64,000 nt of DNA from Symsagittifera roscoffensis (taxonomy: Eukaryota > Xenacoelomorpha > Acoela > Convolutidae). The DNA is taken from NCBI RefSeq assembly GCF_963678635.1, contig NC_087062.1, positions 61,297,584 through 61,361,583 on the forward strand, in the 5' to 3' direction. Positions within the stretch are counted from its first letter, which is position 1; every line of letters begins with the position of its first letter. The translations under genes and the position numbers were made by a program. The notes under the pieces are model-generated. The model made no database searches. It saw only the letters and a program-made list of their open reading frames with translations, and was not told the origin of the DNA. Positions 1-10,321 of the stretch are shown piece after piece.

Positions 1-2
1 GG

Positions 3-665
3 GAACAGCCGGTCAGGAGCGTCATGATCTCGAGTTATAAGAAGAACACCGAAAAGAGGTACCACAGGCACAATCGGCTGGATTGGAATGCGGAACAGAA
101 GGCCAGGAGGGATTGCTTTCATGATGCAGCCTGGGTGGAATATCTTGCGCCACCCCGTGTGCCAGAAGGCGCGGTCCACCTGATTATAGGGGACAGCCTA
201 GTGCGGGTGTTGACCCGGATCCAATCGCACTGGCAGACAGGAATCTTGAGTTTCGCTGGAGCTGCCACGCCACAGATATTGGCAACGCTTGAGATGCTAG
301 GAATGACAAAAGTATACACGGTGACCCTGATGATCGGAACGAATGATGTATCAAGGGGAGAAACGAGGAAAGTAACGAGGCTGCACGACAAGATGAGCTG
401 CCTTCTTGAGGAACTGAGGATCCAGATGGATCCCATCCTGTTGACAGTATGTACTGTCCCTTATAACATGAAGTTCGATCAGCACGCCTTGGAAATGAAC
501 GAGAAGGTGCGGAACCTAAACGGGGGGATCCGAGAAATCCACCGGAAGAGTGTGTCCCCATCAGATTGTTGGACGTGGCGGAGCGCATGGAGCAAGCGGG
601 ATTCCCTGAAGACACCTCCAGTGATGGAATCCACTTCGACAGACCGAGGGGAGCAGAGTGGCTGA
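3..665 (+). pseudogene. SGNH-hydrolase domain of giant retrotransposon polyprotein, copy 1 (5' part)
   Basis: The frame is open from the window edge, so the N-terminus is missing. The protein carries the SGNH/GDSL hydrolase blocks. Block I is IIGDSLVR with the GDS codons at 189-197, and block III is GTND at 336-347. The block V motif DGIHF is in the next frame (623-637), so a frameshift near 550 splits the domain; the last ~40 codons of this frame are not homologous to the other copy. SGNH enzymes are usually esterases or lipases acting through Ser, Gly, Asn and Asp/His, and all of these residues can be found here once both frames are read. The homologous region in the minus-strand copy at 31.2-36.6 kb is unbroken. 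The substrate is unknown. Upstream context is outside the window. Confidence 0.8.
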
Positions 666-1657
666 ATGACGTCTTTCAAGGACACATAAATGCGCTAGAG
701 GCGGATCTGCTAGAGTTGGCCCAATTCACATTGGGGCCCCCTACGAACCCACCATTCCTTGCCTCGAGGGCCTTGTATAGTCGTTTGGGACCGAGGGTTG
801 ACACTAGAGACAGCTCAAGGAGCAACCAGGCCAGATTGCTGAGTGCCACGCCAATGGAGTCTGAGGAGGTGACGTCATCAACGCCTCCAGGTTCGGCAAT
901 ATCCTCAGTGGTAGTGGCAGAGAGCAAGCGGGTGGAGAGGCCTATGGAGACCGCTCGCTTGAGATATCTAGAGAAGGTGAAAGGGCTGGACCTAGAAGGT
1001 TTGGAATGCAGGCGAGAATTGGCGGAGACTCTGGGTATTGAACGAGTGTCGCACGAAGACTTGAGCAGACACCATTGCGTGGACTGGTTGAAGGCTCATG
1101 AGACGCACTTCTCGAGAGCAAAACTGATGGAGACCGCGGACCTGACCGGAATTCCCACGAAAGCGATCATGGGACCCATCAACTATAGACCTCTCAAGCT
1201 GCTGGGGAGTCCTGGACTCATAGCAGAACCCCCCAAACACCGAAAGAGCATCGCCAGGATCAGATTGGCGACCCCGGCACAATTGAGGGTGGTGGACAAG
1301 CTGCTGAATCCGGGGGAAATGGAATTGCCAGATGCCGCGTACGAAGCCTCGAAATTGGCGGTAGATCCCAGGTACGGGAAGCCCTGTGGGAGCACCCAGC
1401 TGGCCAAGACTATGGCAGTTTACGATAGAGCAGATCCAGCTGCTGCAAGGGTAGTCATTGTGGCGGGATCAGACTTCGAAGGAACGTCTCCTAAGCTGTT
1501 TTGGCCGGAGACTCTGATATACTCTTTGCCAGGAGCCGAACTAAACCAGATGTTAACTCTAGTGGTGGCAATAAAGTCGGAGATGCCCTGTGAGCCTGAG
1601 CTGCTATTGTTTGCAGGAATGAATGATCATCTGCACGCGGCGGGACTTCTTGATTAG
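566..1657 (+). pseudogene. Giant polyprotein copy 1, SGNH end and second SGNH-like segment
   Basis: This frame begins with the end of the SGNH domain (DGIHF at 623-637, the Asp/His pair) and continues through a linker. It then enters a segment that looks like a second, weaker SGNH-type fold: VVIVAGSDF near residue 297 and LLLFAGMNDHL at residues 346-356, resembling blocks I and III. Copy 2 has VASSDY and VAGSKNYL in the same places, so the catalytic residues are not kept and the segment may be structural. The frame ends at an in-frame TAG (1655-1657), and the same frame continues on the other side with clear homology to copy 2. The TAG therefore looks like a point nonsense change, or read-through, rather than a natural end. 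Confidence 0.7.
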
Positions 1658-1708
1658 CTGAAGGGCAATGAACCAACACCGAGGAAGATATGGGAAGCCA
1701 TTCAGACG

Positions 1709-3124
1709 TTGTTTGCGGCGATGAATGAGGTGCAAGAGAATGTTGTCTCGAGATTCGGCTCCAATACGAAGGTGGTGTTCACTACATCCCCTGGATACGC
1801 GAACATGCCACCCACCCTACAATTCGTGTACGCGGTCTTGATCCTGATAGCAGAGGGAAACGAATGGCGAATTCTAATGGCAGCCCCCAATCGGGAATTG
1901 GAGCCATCGAACCTGAGGCTCCGCAAGTCAGAGTTGGCAGCGGCATGGGCGGACATATCTCATGCACTGAGGGGCTTTTATGGATTAGCCGACATCCTGA
2001 TCGTATTGGACGAGGTGCTCTTGCTAGAGATATCGAACTTTGCCAGTCAACTCAAGTTCAGCCCAGTCATCGGGGACGATCACCTGGCGATAAACCAATT
2101 GACGGCCAGCTTTTGGTTTCGGAGCATGGAGGTGAAGATCACAGGTTCCACCGGCAAGTCTAGAGGTCCGAGCAACGAGAGAAAAAATGTGGCCGACACG
2201 GAGAAACAATTAGAGTCGATGGCATATCGTCTGACGCAAGAGAATGGCTGGTGGCCATTTTTGACACCAAGGCTGGAGAACGCCACGAATAAGACGAGGG
2301 CGGAAGCACCACCCCTCGTGAAACAAGTCTGGAGTTTTCTGGAGAAACAACTGGAGCTGGCCGAAGGAAGAGAGATGACGGTGGCTAGATTTGTCTCGGC
2401 AGCCAATGAAGTGACGATTGGAGGGTTCTGGAGAGAGCACGCAGAGGGTGAGCTGAGGACTAGAAGGGATCATGAGATTCTTAAGTTCTTAAGTCCTTGC
2501 TGGGGGAAAGATTTCATGGCGGAAATGTTCGGCACCAAAGCGACTATCTTTGGAGCCTTCGTGCAGGAGATACTGGGCATGCCCATCAGCCTGCTCTTGG
2601 CTTTATATCTGGTCTACCCCAGATACTTGTTCAACATGGGCCCAGCGTACATGTTCAGTCGAGGAGTGGAGACACTTCGGGTTGATGGGTATCTGGCACT
2701 AGTGCTCTTAACCCATGGGGAACTGGTGTCATTTCATCGATTGATGAAATATGGGGAGCCCCTGTCAATGGGGAAGGTACACTCGAGTATCGACACCTAT
2801 TCCTACAAGTGTGCCGCGGGGTTGAAGACGCTGTTAGTGCAATACCTCATGATGCAGAATCGGCACATGACGGGTGAGGAGAAGAACCCAAAATCGAGAG
2901 AAGAGTGGAAGAAGATGAATGGAGGTATGCCTCTGTTGACGGACCTGTGCCTGGCAATGAGGTCGGACCCGATGGGGATAATCCGGGGTCTAGAGGAGGT
3001 GATAACCTGCATTTACGGTCCAGCAGTGACGTACGCATTTCCAGATCCCCTGGTGACAACGTATCGTTACTCTGTAACGCACTTGAGTCTTATCAGCGTA
3101 CTGGATGGGACGGCGCTCAATTGA
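1709..3124 (+). pseudogene. Giant polyprotein copy 1, middle segment
   Basis: This is the same reading frame as the segment before it and the 1,563-codon segment after it. It is bounded by the in-frame TAG at 1655 and a TGA at 3122. Protein features kept between the two copies include SPGYANMP, a PNRELEP-like motif (PNRVVDP in copy 2), and a conserved hydrophobic stretch ending in LLLALYL (LILALYV in copy 2). One hydrophobic helix is not enough to claim a membrane protein, and no signal peptide is visible. I do not recognise a named family in the second half. The natural unit is the whole polyprotein from before position 3 to 7828. Confidence 0.65.
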
Positions 3125-3136
3125 GGTCGGCAGGAG

Positions 3137-6100
3137 GTGCTCAGGGCACAAATGAGCAATACGGTACTCTTTGGAAAAGTGAAAGATGCCGAGTTGATAG
3201 TGTACAACTTCAGGGGACAGCTGCAATGTAGAATGGGAGGCAAACGCGAGGGCCCCATCGAGACATATCCCAAGTTCTGGAACTTGAACCCACTGGCAGC
3301 AGACGGACGGGAGATCTTGAGGATTCCTGCATGGAAGGACAGCTTTGCACTGGTTAAGAGGGAGCTGGAGGCCATAATGGAGAAAGAAATCCTGCCAGCC
3401 ACCATGCCTGAGTTCCCGATAGTCAGAAGGATGACCTTAGGGATGAACAGTCCCTTAGTAGTTCCATCCATAATTGCGAGAATGACAACGGAGGAAATGC
3501 AGAAAGACTTCACTGATGGCTGGGACCCCCTGTTCGTCGGCTATACGGCGGCGGTTTATTTCCACACTAGCGAGGCGAAGATAAATTCGTGGACGACGCA
3601 AGCAAAAAAGATGAGAGGCTCGCAACCCCCCGGATATGAGTTGCGAAAGGTCTTGAGAGCTCTTGAGCAGGAGGAACTTGAGAACATGCTACCAATATGG
3701 GATGATGGCAGGATGATCATGATGGAGGGGCATGTTGCATTGGTGGACGACATGAAATTCGCGACACGAAAGTGTAGGGCACCCTATGGCTTAGAACAGG
3801 TGGAAATGAGACAGGAGGGAAAAGAACTGGATGCAGCAGGTCAACTGTATGTGGCCCTGACGGAGTACAAGAGATTGGACCCGGCGACACCATCACCACT
3901 GTCAGTAGATACACCTGGAGAAAAGAGGTGTGGACCCGTGGAAGACCGGTTCAAAAGAATTCTCGAGAGAAGAAGAGCTGAGTCAGAAGAAGAGAGTATG
4001 GATGAAACTCTCAGCGAAGCCGGCGAGGACATGGAAGTGGGGAATACGCCTGAACCAAGACCATCAGGGGAGGAGCTCACCACTCAGGAGCTGTTGAAAG
4101 ACTTGAGCGAGGAGAATTGGGCAGACACTGCCACTCCACCTCTGACCCCGTCTCCCCGGAAGAATCTGGAATTGCCATTTGCGAGCGAGACCTCCAATAT
4201 GGGGATGATACTCTTGAGTTCGGAGGAAAGGGAAAAGAATACATTCGAAGGAAATAAGGACATGTTCATGGGGACTCTGGAGGACGACGCTTGGCAAAGG
4301 TTCTTGAAGGAATTCAATCAAGAAGTGGGCAGCGAGACGACGCTGGACAAATTCAAGGATGAACTGTGGGACACAGTTGTGAAGTTTGGAGAGCCGCTTC
4401 TGATGGGGTTGGGCCTGGATGAGAAGGCGAGAAAGGAGCTGCTGAACAAGCTGATAGAGCGGAGGAATTCACGATCAAAGACTAGAGAAGAAAAATGTGA
4501 AGACAGCTCTACTCTGAAACAAAAAACTGTAGATAAAATAGTTGATGATATAAAAGGGGATAAGGTTGGGACTAGTAATATGATTAAAAGTACTAATATC
4601 CTTAAGGCTCGAGCAGGGGGGAGGCAAGAGTTGGAAGGGTTGGAGGTAGACAGAGAGGTCAAATCAGTGATGATGACCACAACACCCTCAAGCAGAGATG
4701 TGAAGACTCGCAAGAGGAAGAGAGAAGTAGAGGGGTTGAGTAGTCCTTCAGTGGATGCTGTCTTGGAAGGAAACTTGAGAGAGACGGCGCCCATGGTTTT
4801 GGCGCGATGCAAGACGGCGGCATACAAGAGCAACACGGAGCTCAGAAGTTCACTCGAAGTAGAGAGGGAAATAGAGGCTTCCACCAGTTCGACATCGGAG
4901 GAAGATTTCAAGCCCCAGAAGATAAACGTGAAGAGAGGTTCAACGGACGGACAGACATGGGAAGTGGATGTCGGCAAGGAATGGGTCTCGAAGGGACACC
5001 AGGCCACGGGGAAGCAAGTGACGAGTGATCCACTGGAGAGGAGCAAGACGAGGAACACCTCCCGGCCATGGTGGGTGGCCCTCGAGACATTGAAGGAAAT
5101 GGAAGACTGCTTGAAGAAGTTGGACAATGGAGTAGCTCGCAAACGACGCAATTGGGCCACCCAGCAAAAGGCTGAGGTTAACAAGATAGAATTGGCGAAC
5201 AAGCTGAAGAGGTCCTGGCAGAACTTATTGAAGGATCAATTTGAAGAGGCAATGAGGACACCCTCATCAGCACCGCCATTGATGGCGAATCCCTTCGTTA
5301 GAACCGCAGGACAATTGATGTTCACCTGGAGTCTGGTGGGAATAGAGTTGGAGACATTGACCTCGTATGACAGGTTGAAGTTGGGAAGCAAGAAGCTAGA
5401 AGTGTATCAAGCACTGATGCAGCACGTGGCCAGGGATAATTCAGGCTTGAGACTGGCTAGGAGGAGGGATGCCACATGTTTCTTGAGATGGATAATGTCA
5501 ATGATGTCTGATAGCACCATCTTGGCGTGCTACCAAAGAGCAAGCGGAAGTAAAACCGTGGAAAATAGAGTCTCAACGATCATCTTAAACGTATATCAGA
5601 GTACTGGAATAGAAAAGGAAGATGGTTCCAGACTATCCCTAGAGAACCACAGAAAGCTGGACGAGGTACGGAGGTTTTACAATAAGAAGTTCGAAGAAGA
5701 ACATGATGTTCACCGTAACCTGGCCTCGCCAGAGCAGTACTCGAGACTCAGTGAGAAGGGGGAATACCAATACGTGTCGGGAGTGATGGGGATAGCCTAC
5801 AACCCCTTCTTAGACTCAGAAACGGGAGGCGCTCACAGGAACCACGAGGTAGCGGAGCTGCTGAAGTTTTGGACAGAAAAAATAGTGGAAATAGACGCGG
5901 TGGAGAAAGAGAGGCCGAGCCTGGGCCTGATTCTTGAGAAAACACCGGAGGTGGTGAGCATACCGCGCTCGAACAAGAGAGTTGAAGTGAACATGGGTGA
6001 TGGCAATGGCTTGTTGATCACGAACTTGGGAGTGGTATGGAAGTTACTAAGACCCTCCTGGTGCCCACATCCCCACGCGAGTCTGATCGAGGAGACCACC

Positions 6101-7828
6101 GAGCGGGTGAGGTTAGCACCAACGGAAGATGAAGATTTGGCAAAGTTGAGTGTGGTGCACAAACTGATCTTACCTCAGATGAAGGAGTCAGGCGAAAAGA
6201 CGAATAATCTCGAGTCAGCAAAGAAGATGGAGCCGGGTAGCTGTCTGGATTCTACGTGTGGGAGTGGAGAGCACACCTGCGATGGACGATCATGTGTCAG
6301 GATACTGTCCTTTCAAAAAGAAGATCTGGTTACTTGGTTTGAAGACATCACGGAAAGGGAGAAAAGTGAAGTACAAATAGTGGCGGAGTGTTACGCGAGA
6401 ACTACGGTGAACATAGCGACAGCTCTCGGAATCTTCTCGAGAATGTGTAGTCTGCAGTCACTGGAGAGGCTAGAGTCTGAACACCATTTAGTGACGGCGT
6501 TGAGCGTGGAATCATGGCCTGGGGTGTTGCAGGTGACTCAAAAACATATCCGGAGCTGTAAGGTTGGTCTCGAGGCGGAAATGGGGTTTCCCATGAGCGA
6601 AGCTTATGGCCTGCCATTGAACGCAAAATCCCTGATAGGGTCAATGATGGCCAATTTGTGCGGAAGCCACTACCCACTGCACATGGCGATGGTGGAAGCA
6701 TCCAGCCAGAGAATATTGGTGGACAAGGCCTTCTCAGTGCCCAAGTGCGTGAGGTTGGCTCGGGTATCGCATCACTCGCACAAGTTGTTGAGGAAAATCA
6801 GAGGGACAGTACCGAAAGAGTTGAGAGATGACTTGAGTGAAATCTGGGGAGAAGAGCTTTTGAAATTGGAAAGTGAGAACACAAGCGATCCCGAGAGACA
6901 AAACGTGATCGGAAAACCTGTGGGGGGTGCTCCAAACATGGGAGAGAACGACACGATGCATGAGAAAATGATGGAGCTTGAGCCTCTCTTGGAAGCCTCG
7001 GGGGAGCGTAACCTCAGGAGCATTGAGATCACCCATGGAGAATGCCCATGCCACTGTATGGCACAAACGTTGTGGTATCCAGATCACAAGAACCTCTGCC
7101 TGGTGTGGGATATGGAAGAAATTCGGTCGATCGGATTACCGGATCACAGGAAGAAGGTGACGCTCTTAGTAGTGAGTACAATGCTGGCTCTGAGATGGAT
7201 AGAAGAGAATATAACGAAGTATCGGGAAGCGAAGACGCCAACGGCTGAGTCAATATATGCGATAGACTACAGCAGGAGACTCGAGTTGTTTGAGACTGCA
7301 TGCAAAGTATTCGCCATACCAATGGAAGTCAGACACGTATGGAGCCGCTTGAGGTACTTTCCATGGTTTCGAGTGACACTGACGTCTTGGTTATACATGA
7401 CAACGAAAGATCACATGAGAAAGCATCAAAAGGAGTATCGACAGTTCCAGGCCGAGATTGGGCCGGAAGCTTTCAAGAGACCCCTGTTAACCCATCGAAA
7501 TGCGATCACGACAGGATGGAAAAGAGTGGGTAAAATGACTAGAGACAATACCAAAGCGAGGGAATCGATACTAGAGGAGGACTTGGCGAAGAACGTGAGC
7601 CTGAGCCTGCACAACTCCTTTTGTTTGAACCGGGAATCTAGGGTGAAGGCAGTACCCAATCAGGCAAAGAGGTTGCAGGAGCAAAGGGAATGGATGCAAT
7701 CCTATGAACAGCTGAAGGCTTGGGAGGAGATCGTGATTAGCTCCGATGATGAAGAAGAACTGTTGAAACAGTTTGCCGTATCTAGTACCTCAGGGAACGG
7801 CACCTCCAAGGCGAAGAGTGCGAAATGA
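3137..7828 (+). CDS. Giant polyprotein copy 1, C-terminal 1,563 residues, family not recognised
   Basis: A single uninterrupted frame of 1,563 codons. It is in frame with the two segments upstream and separated from them only by the TGA at 3122. Its first ~400 residues align with the 561-residue minus-strand ORF at 31.2-32.9 kb (shared patterns such as NLNPLAAD/NLRPVVKD and RMTLGMNSPLV/RMLLGVTSPVI). The rest has no partner here because copy 2 is deleted after that point. Visible features are acidic, Ser/Glu-rich linkers around residues 280-560, a cysteine cluster near residue 1040 (CLDSTCGSGEHTCDGRSC), a second Cys/His cluster (HGECPCHC) near residue 1300, and an acidic C-terminus. Codons at about 4495-4610 are markedly AT-rich compared with neighbours. 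No polymerase, protease or envelope motifs were found. Function unknown. Confidence 0.75.
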   Translation: MLRAQMSNTVLFGKVKDAELIVYNFRGQLQCRMGGKREGPIETYPKFWNLNPLAADGREILRIPAWKDSFALVKRELEAIMEKEILPATMPEFPIVRRMTLGMNSPLVVPSIIARMTTEEMQKDFTDGWDPLFVGYTAAVYFHTSEAKINSWTTQAKKMRGSQPPGYELRKVLRALEQEELENMLPIWDDGRMIMMEGHVALVDDMKFATRKCRAPYGLEQVEMRQEGKELDAAGQLYVALTEYKRLDPATPSPLSVDTPGEKRCGPVEDRFKRILERRRAESEEESMDETLSEAGEDMEVGNTPEPRPSGEELTTQELLKDLSEENWADTATPPLTPSPRKNLELPFASETSNMGMILLSSEEREKNTFEGNKDMFMGTLEDDAWQRFLKEFNQEVGSETTLDKFKDELWDTVVKFGEPLLMGLGLDEKARKELLNKLIERRNSRSKTREEKCEDSSTLKQKTVDKIVDDIKGDKVGTSNMIKSTNILKARAGGRQELEGLEVDREVKSVMMTTTPSSRDVKTRKRKREVEGLSSPSVDAVLEGNLRETAPMVLARCKTAAYKSNTELRSSLEVEREIEASTSSTSEEDFKPQKINVKRGSTDGQTWEVDVGKEWVSKGHQATGKQVTSDPLERSKTRNTSRPWWVALETLKEMEDCLKKLDNGVARKRRNWATQQKAEVNKIELANKLKRSWQNLLKDQFEEAMRTPSSAPPLMANPFVRTAGQLMFTWSLVGIELETLTSYDRLKLGSKKLEVYQALMQHVARDNSGLRLARRRDATCFLRWIMSMMSDSTILACYQRASGSKTVENRVSTIILNVYQSTGIEKEDGSRLSLENHRKLDEVRRFYNKKFEEEHDVHRNLASPEQYSRLSEKGEYQYVSGVMGIAYNPFLDSETGGAHRNHEVAELLKFWTEKIVEIDAVEKERPSLGLILEKTPEVVSIPRSNKRVEVNMGDGNGLLITNLGVVWKLLRPSWCPHPHASLIEETTERVRLAPTEDEDLAKLSVVHKLILPQMKESGEKTNNLESAKKMEPGSCLDSTCGSGEHTCDGRSCVRILSFQKEDLVTWFEDITEREKSEVQIVAECYARTTVNIATALGIFSRMCSLQSLERLESEHHLVTALSVESWPGVLQVTQKHIRSCKVGLEAEMGFPMSEAYGLPLNAKSLIGSMMANLCGSHYPLHMAMVEASSQRILVDKAFSVPKCVRLARVSHHSHKLLRKIRGTVPKELRDDLSEIWGEELLKLESENTSDPERQNVIGKPVGGAPNMGENDTMHEKMMELEPLLEASGERNLRSIEITHGECPCHCMAQTLWYPDHKNLCLVWDMEEIRSIGLPDHRKKVTLLVVSTMLALRWIEENITKYREAKTPTAESIYAIDYSRRLELFETACKVFAIPMEVRHVWSRLRYFPWFRVTLTSWLYMTTKDHMRKHQKEYRQFQAEIGPEAFKRPLLTHRNAITTGWKRVGKMTRDNTKARESILEEDLAKNVSLSLHNSFCLNRESRVKAVPNQAKRLQEQREWMQSYEQLKAWEEIVISSDDEEELLKQFAVSSTSGNGTSKAKSAK

Positions 7829-8165
7829 GCGGATGGTTCAAAGAGATCTTGAGTCTTGAGAGGGAAGGGGGGCTTGAGTGTGAATCCGGAAGAAACCTGG
7901 GTTCACGAAAAAGAAATTTTAACGAATCAGATATTGTTATTAATATGTTATAATTACTATATAAATCAAAATGCTGCATGACAATTTCCTGATTGAATGG
8001 GACAAAAGAAATTTTAAATAATTGGCTTGAAAAGTGAGAATTCAAGGGTGCAGGTGTGTGCAGATTTTGATTGCTGTTTAGCGATAGTGTGAAAATTTTA
8101 CATGGCCGTGAATTTTGGGGTGTAGATAAGCTTAAGTCTGCTGCAAACTTCTGTAAATGACCACT
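7829..8165 (+). other. 3' untranslated stretch after giant polyprotein copy 1
   Basis: Non-coding DNA between the polyprotein stop and the LTR-like region. It starts GC-rich with three CTTGAG hexamers in 31 bases (7848, 7855, 7873) and becomes AT-rich after 7910. No gene is visible. Confidence 0.5.
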
Positions 8166-9020
8166 GGCACTGTACCTTGAGCAACACTCGGTTTTCTGGG
8201 ACTCACTGGCAGACGACAGCACGCGATGAGGACATCGATCTTGAGTCCGGGGAGTATGTGCCAGTCGGTCATATTTGGAAGTTTGACCTTGAGAAAAACA
8301 AGAACGCTTAATTTTGGAGTGAAATTTGATTTTTCAAAAATTCGAATGGAGCCTTTCATGCACGATTTTCTCGCGATAACTGAAAACCGAAAAAGAGAAA
8401 TCAGAACGATCGAGTAACAATCGCGGAAAAGTTGCCAGATAAAGCAGTAGGAAATTGTCATTCGCAATTTCCGTCACAATAAAACTAGAGTAGAGCTGTC
8501 CTATCTGAAACAGAAGGAAGCGTATTCCCGAGAATTGGACTATTATTGCTCGACTGGATTATTATTCAAACTGAACTAGAGTGAACCTTTGATGGAAAGG
8601 TGGACAGCTTGAGTGTCCCAATGGTTCACGAGAAACCATACTCTAGAGTTCAAACTTGGTCCTGTTATTGAAACTGATAAACATTAAACTCATTTAGTTA
8701 CATTATTTAATTCTCGAGTTGATTACCGACTTAATTACTCACAGTTCTTGAGCGTGCTACGATGTGAGTACTCAATTTAAATTTCTAGAGTGTGTTTTAT
8801 GATTGTTATGTTGAGGTAAGGCGAGTTTTAGGTTGATCCATCTGAAATGGATCAAAGTTCCACTGTCTAATAAAAAGTAACTTAACGGATTGTTCTGATC
8901 CGGTTTTTAACGGCGTTCATGTATTTTGGGTATCTAGAGACCTAAGTATGGAGACGTTCTTATTTTTAGAGTGGGGGGATATTTTGGTAGTAGCCTTTAA
9001 GCTGCAACGGGTCGTAGTCT
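8166..9020 (+). repeat. Probable divergent 3' LTR, 5' portion, of the copy 1 element
   Basis: This stretch is non-coding and shares landmarks with the other LTRs in the window, in the same order. There is a TTTTTNAAAAATTCGAAT block near 8330, an A/G-rich block with GAAATCAGAACGATCG near 8395, and GGTTGATCCATC followed by ATGGATC near 8832-8850 (compare GGTTGATCCATC at 53416 and 19504). It then stops abruptly where the REL-domain element begins. The start is a guess, because only weak similarity remains. CTTGAG or CTCGAG occurs at 8176, 8240, 8288, 8608, 8713 and 8747, far above chance. This is the second place in the window where the giant SGNH ORF lies directly upstream of LTR-like sequence in the same orientation. 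Confidence 0.45.
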
Positions 9021-10321
9021 CATGTCACAAGCGAACCGAATTGGCTCCGACTGATTTGAGGTAGAAAAACACAAGAGATAGTGTCCCTGACTCTTGAGCC
9101 AATGGTTATAGGGCCTATTTTTCTTAAGCCTCATGTGTGACTACAGTAGACGAATGTTACACGTTTCTTCCGCTCGTCTACTCGCTTTACCCGCTTTCTT
9201 AGCCTCAACAGTAGGAGCAAAAGATGCCTTTATCGAAATCTTTGGTTTGGAGCATGTGGATGGAACCTATGATGATGCGCTTAAACGGTGGTTTGAATTT
9301 GGAAAAATTGAAATGGCTCCAGAAAATGAAATCCAAAAAAAATTATTCGGAGCTAATTTTTGACAGCGAAATTGCAGACTTGATTTTACGACTCGAACCA
9401 ACGGACGTAAAAAGGTTCAACGCGTTCCAAGATAGAGTTGGCTCCCAATGATTGAACGTCACCCCGTGCAAAATTTTAAGGTTAAAACTGTCGAACCTAC
9501 AGCTCAGAATTGCGATAGGACTTCGATTAGGCTCAAAAAACTGCGAACGGCATAAATGATTACAAAACATCGTTCACATCACCATCCGTGCCTCTAAAGC
9601 GCAGGGACATTCTCTAGGCTTTCAAATCTGATGGCCTCCTTAAAGGAGAGTTTATCGTCTACTCACATTCCGTCTGTTTTAGAACCACGACACCTCTACA
9701 GGACCGATCAGAAGCGACCAGACGGTTTGACGCTAGTTCCATGGGCTGTTGGTGAGCAGCTTTTGTGGGATGTAACGGTAGTAGACTCCTTAGCTCCTTT
9801 TAGGATAAAATCCGGGTCTGTTGCTGAAGCAGAAAAGCAAAAAATTTACAAGTATAAAGATCTTGTAAATGATGGATATCTTTTTCAACCGCTAATTTTT
9901 GAAATTCAAGGCGCGGCCGGCCCCAGCACAGAAATTTTTTTGAGCAAGCTTTGTAAGAACCTAAGCATATGCACTGAGGAACCCAGAGCAGGCAGCTTTT
10001 TAAAACAGAGAATCTCCCTAGCAATACAGATTGCAAACGCCGCTTGCGTACTCGGAACAATAAATGACAAAATAATTTTCGACGAAGTTTTTTTTATTTG
10101 TAACACTTGTATATTATATTATCTCGTGTCGATTTGCGTGTTCTTATTGAAGAAACGTAACCCGTATCGATTTTAATTGAAAAGGACTTAAACACTTGTC
10201 ATCATCTTTTATCATTATCACTTCCATATCTAGAAAACTCCAAGGATTTTGACTGGAATACGTGATGAAGGGACTCCTGACTGTAACCTCGGTTACTATG
10301 ATACTTTTGACCTTCTGATTA
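9021..10321 (+). pseudogene. Decayed retroelement fragment with REL-type endonuclease domain (copy 1)
   Basis: A dispersed repeat present twice here (second copy at 28680-29818). The clearest coding piece, 9631-10176, reads LEPRHLYRTDQKRPDGLTL, then LLWDVTVVDSLAP and, after a gap, AIQIANAACVLGTI. The KRPDG plus following acidic residue fits the (R/K)PD...D/E signature of PD-(D/E)XK restriction-like endonucleases of site-specific retroelements. The final NAACVLGT pattern is common at the C-terminus of invertebrate mobile-element ORFs of this type. Upstream pieces (GLRLGSKNCERHK near 9525) are in other frames with stops, so this is a dead copy. A roughly 145 bp 3' untranslated tail ends with TTCTGATTA at 10321, the same place as in the second copy. 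Confidence 0.6.

Noticed and set aside
4318-5202. 294-codon reverse-strand open frame
   Set aside because: It lies wholly antisense to the 1,563-codon frame and reads as a Ser/Leu-rich shadow of its acidic linker. No homologous frame exists in copy 2.
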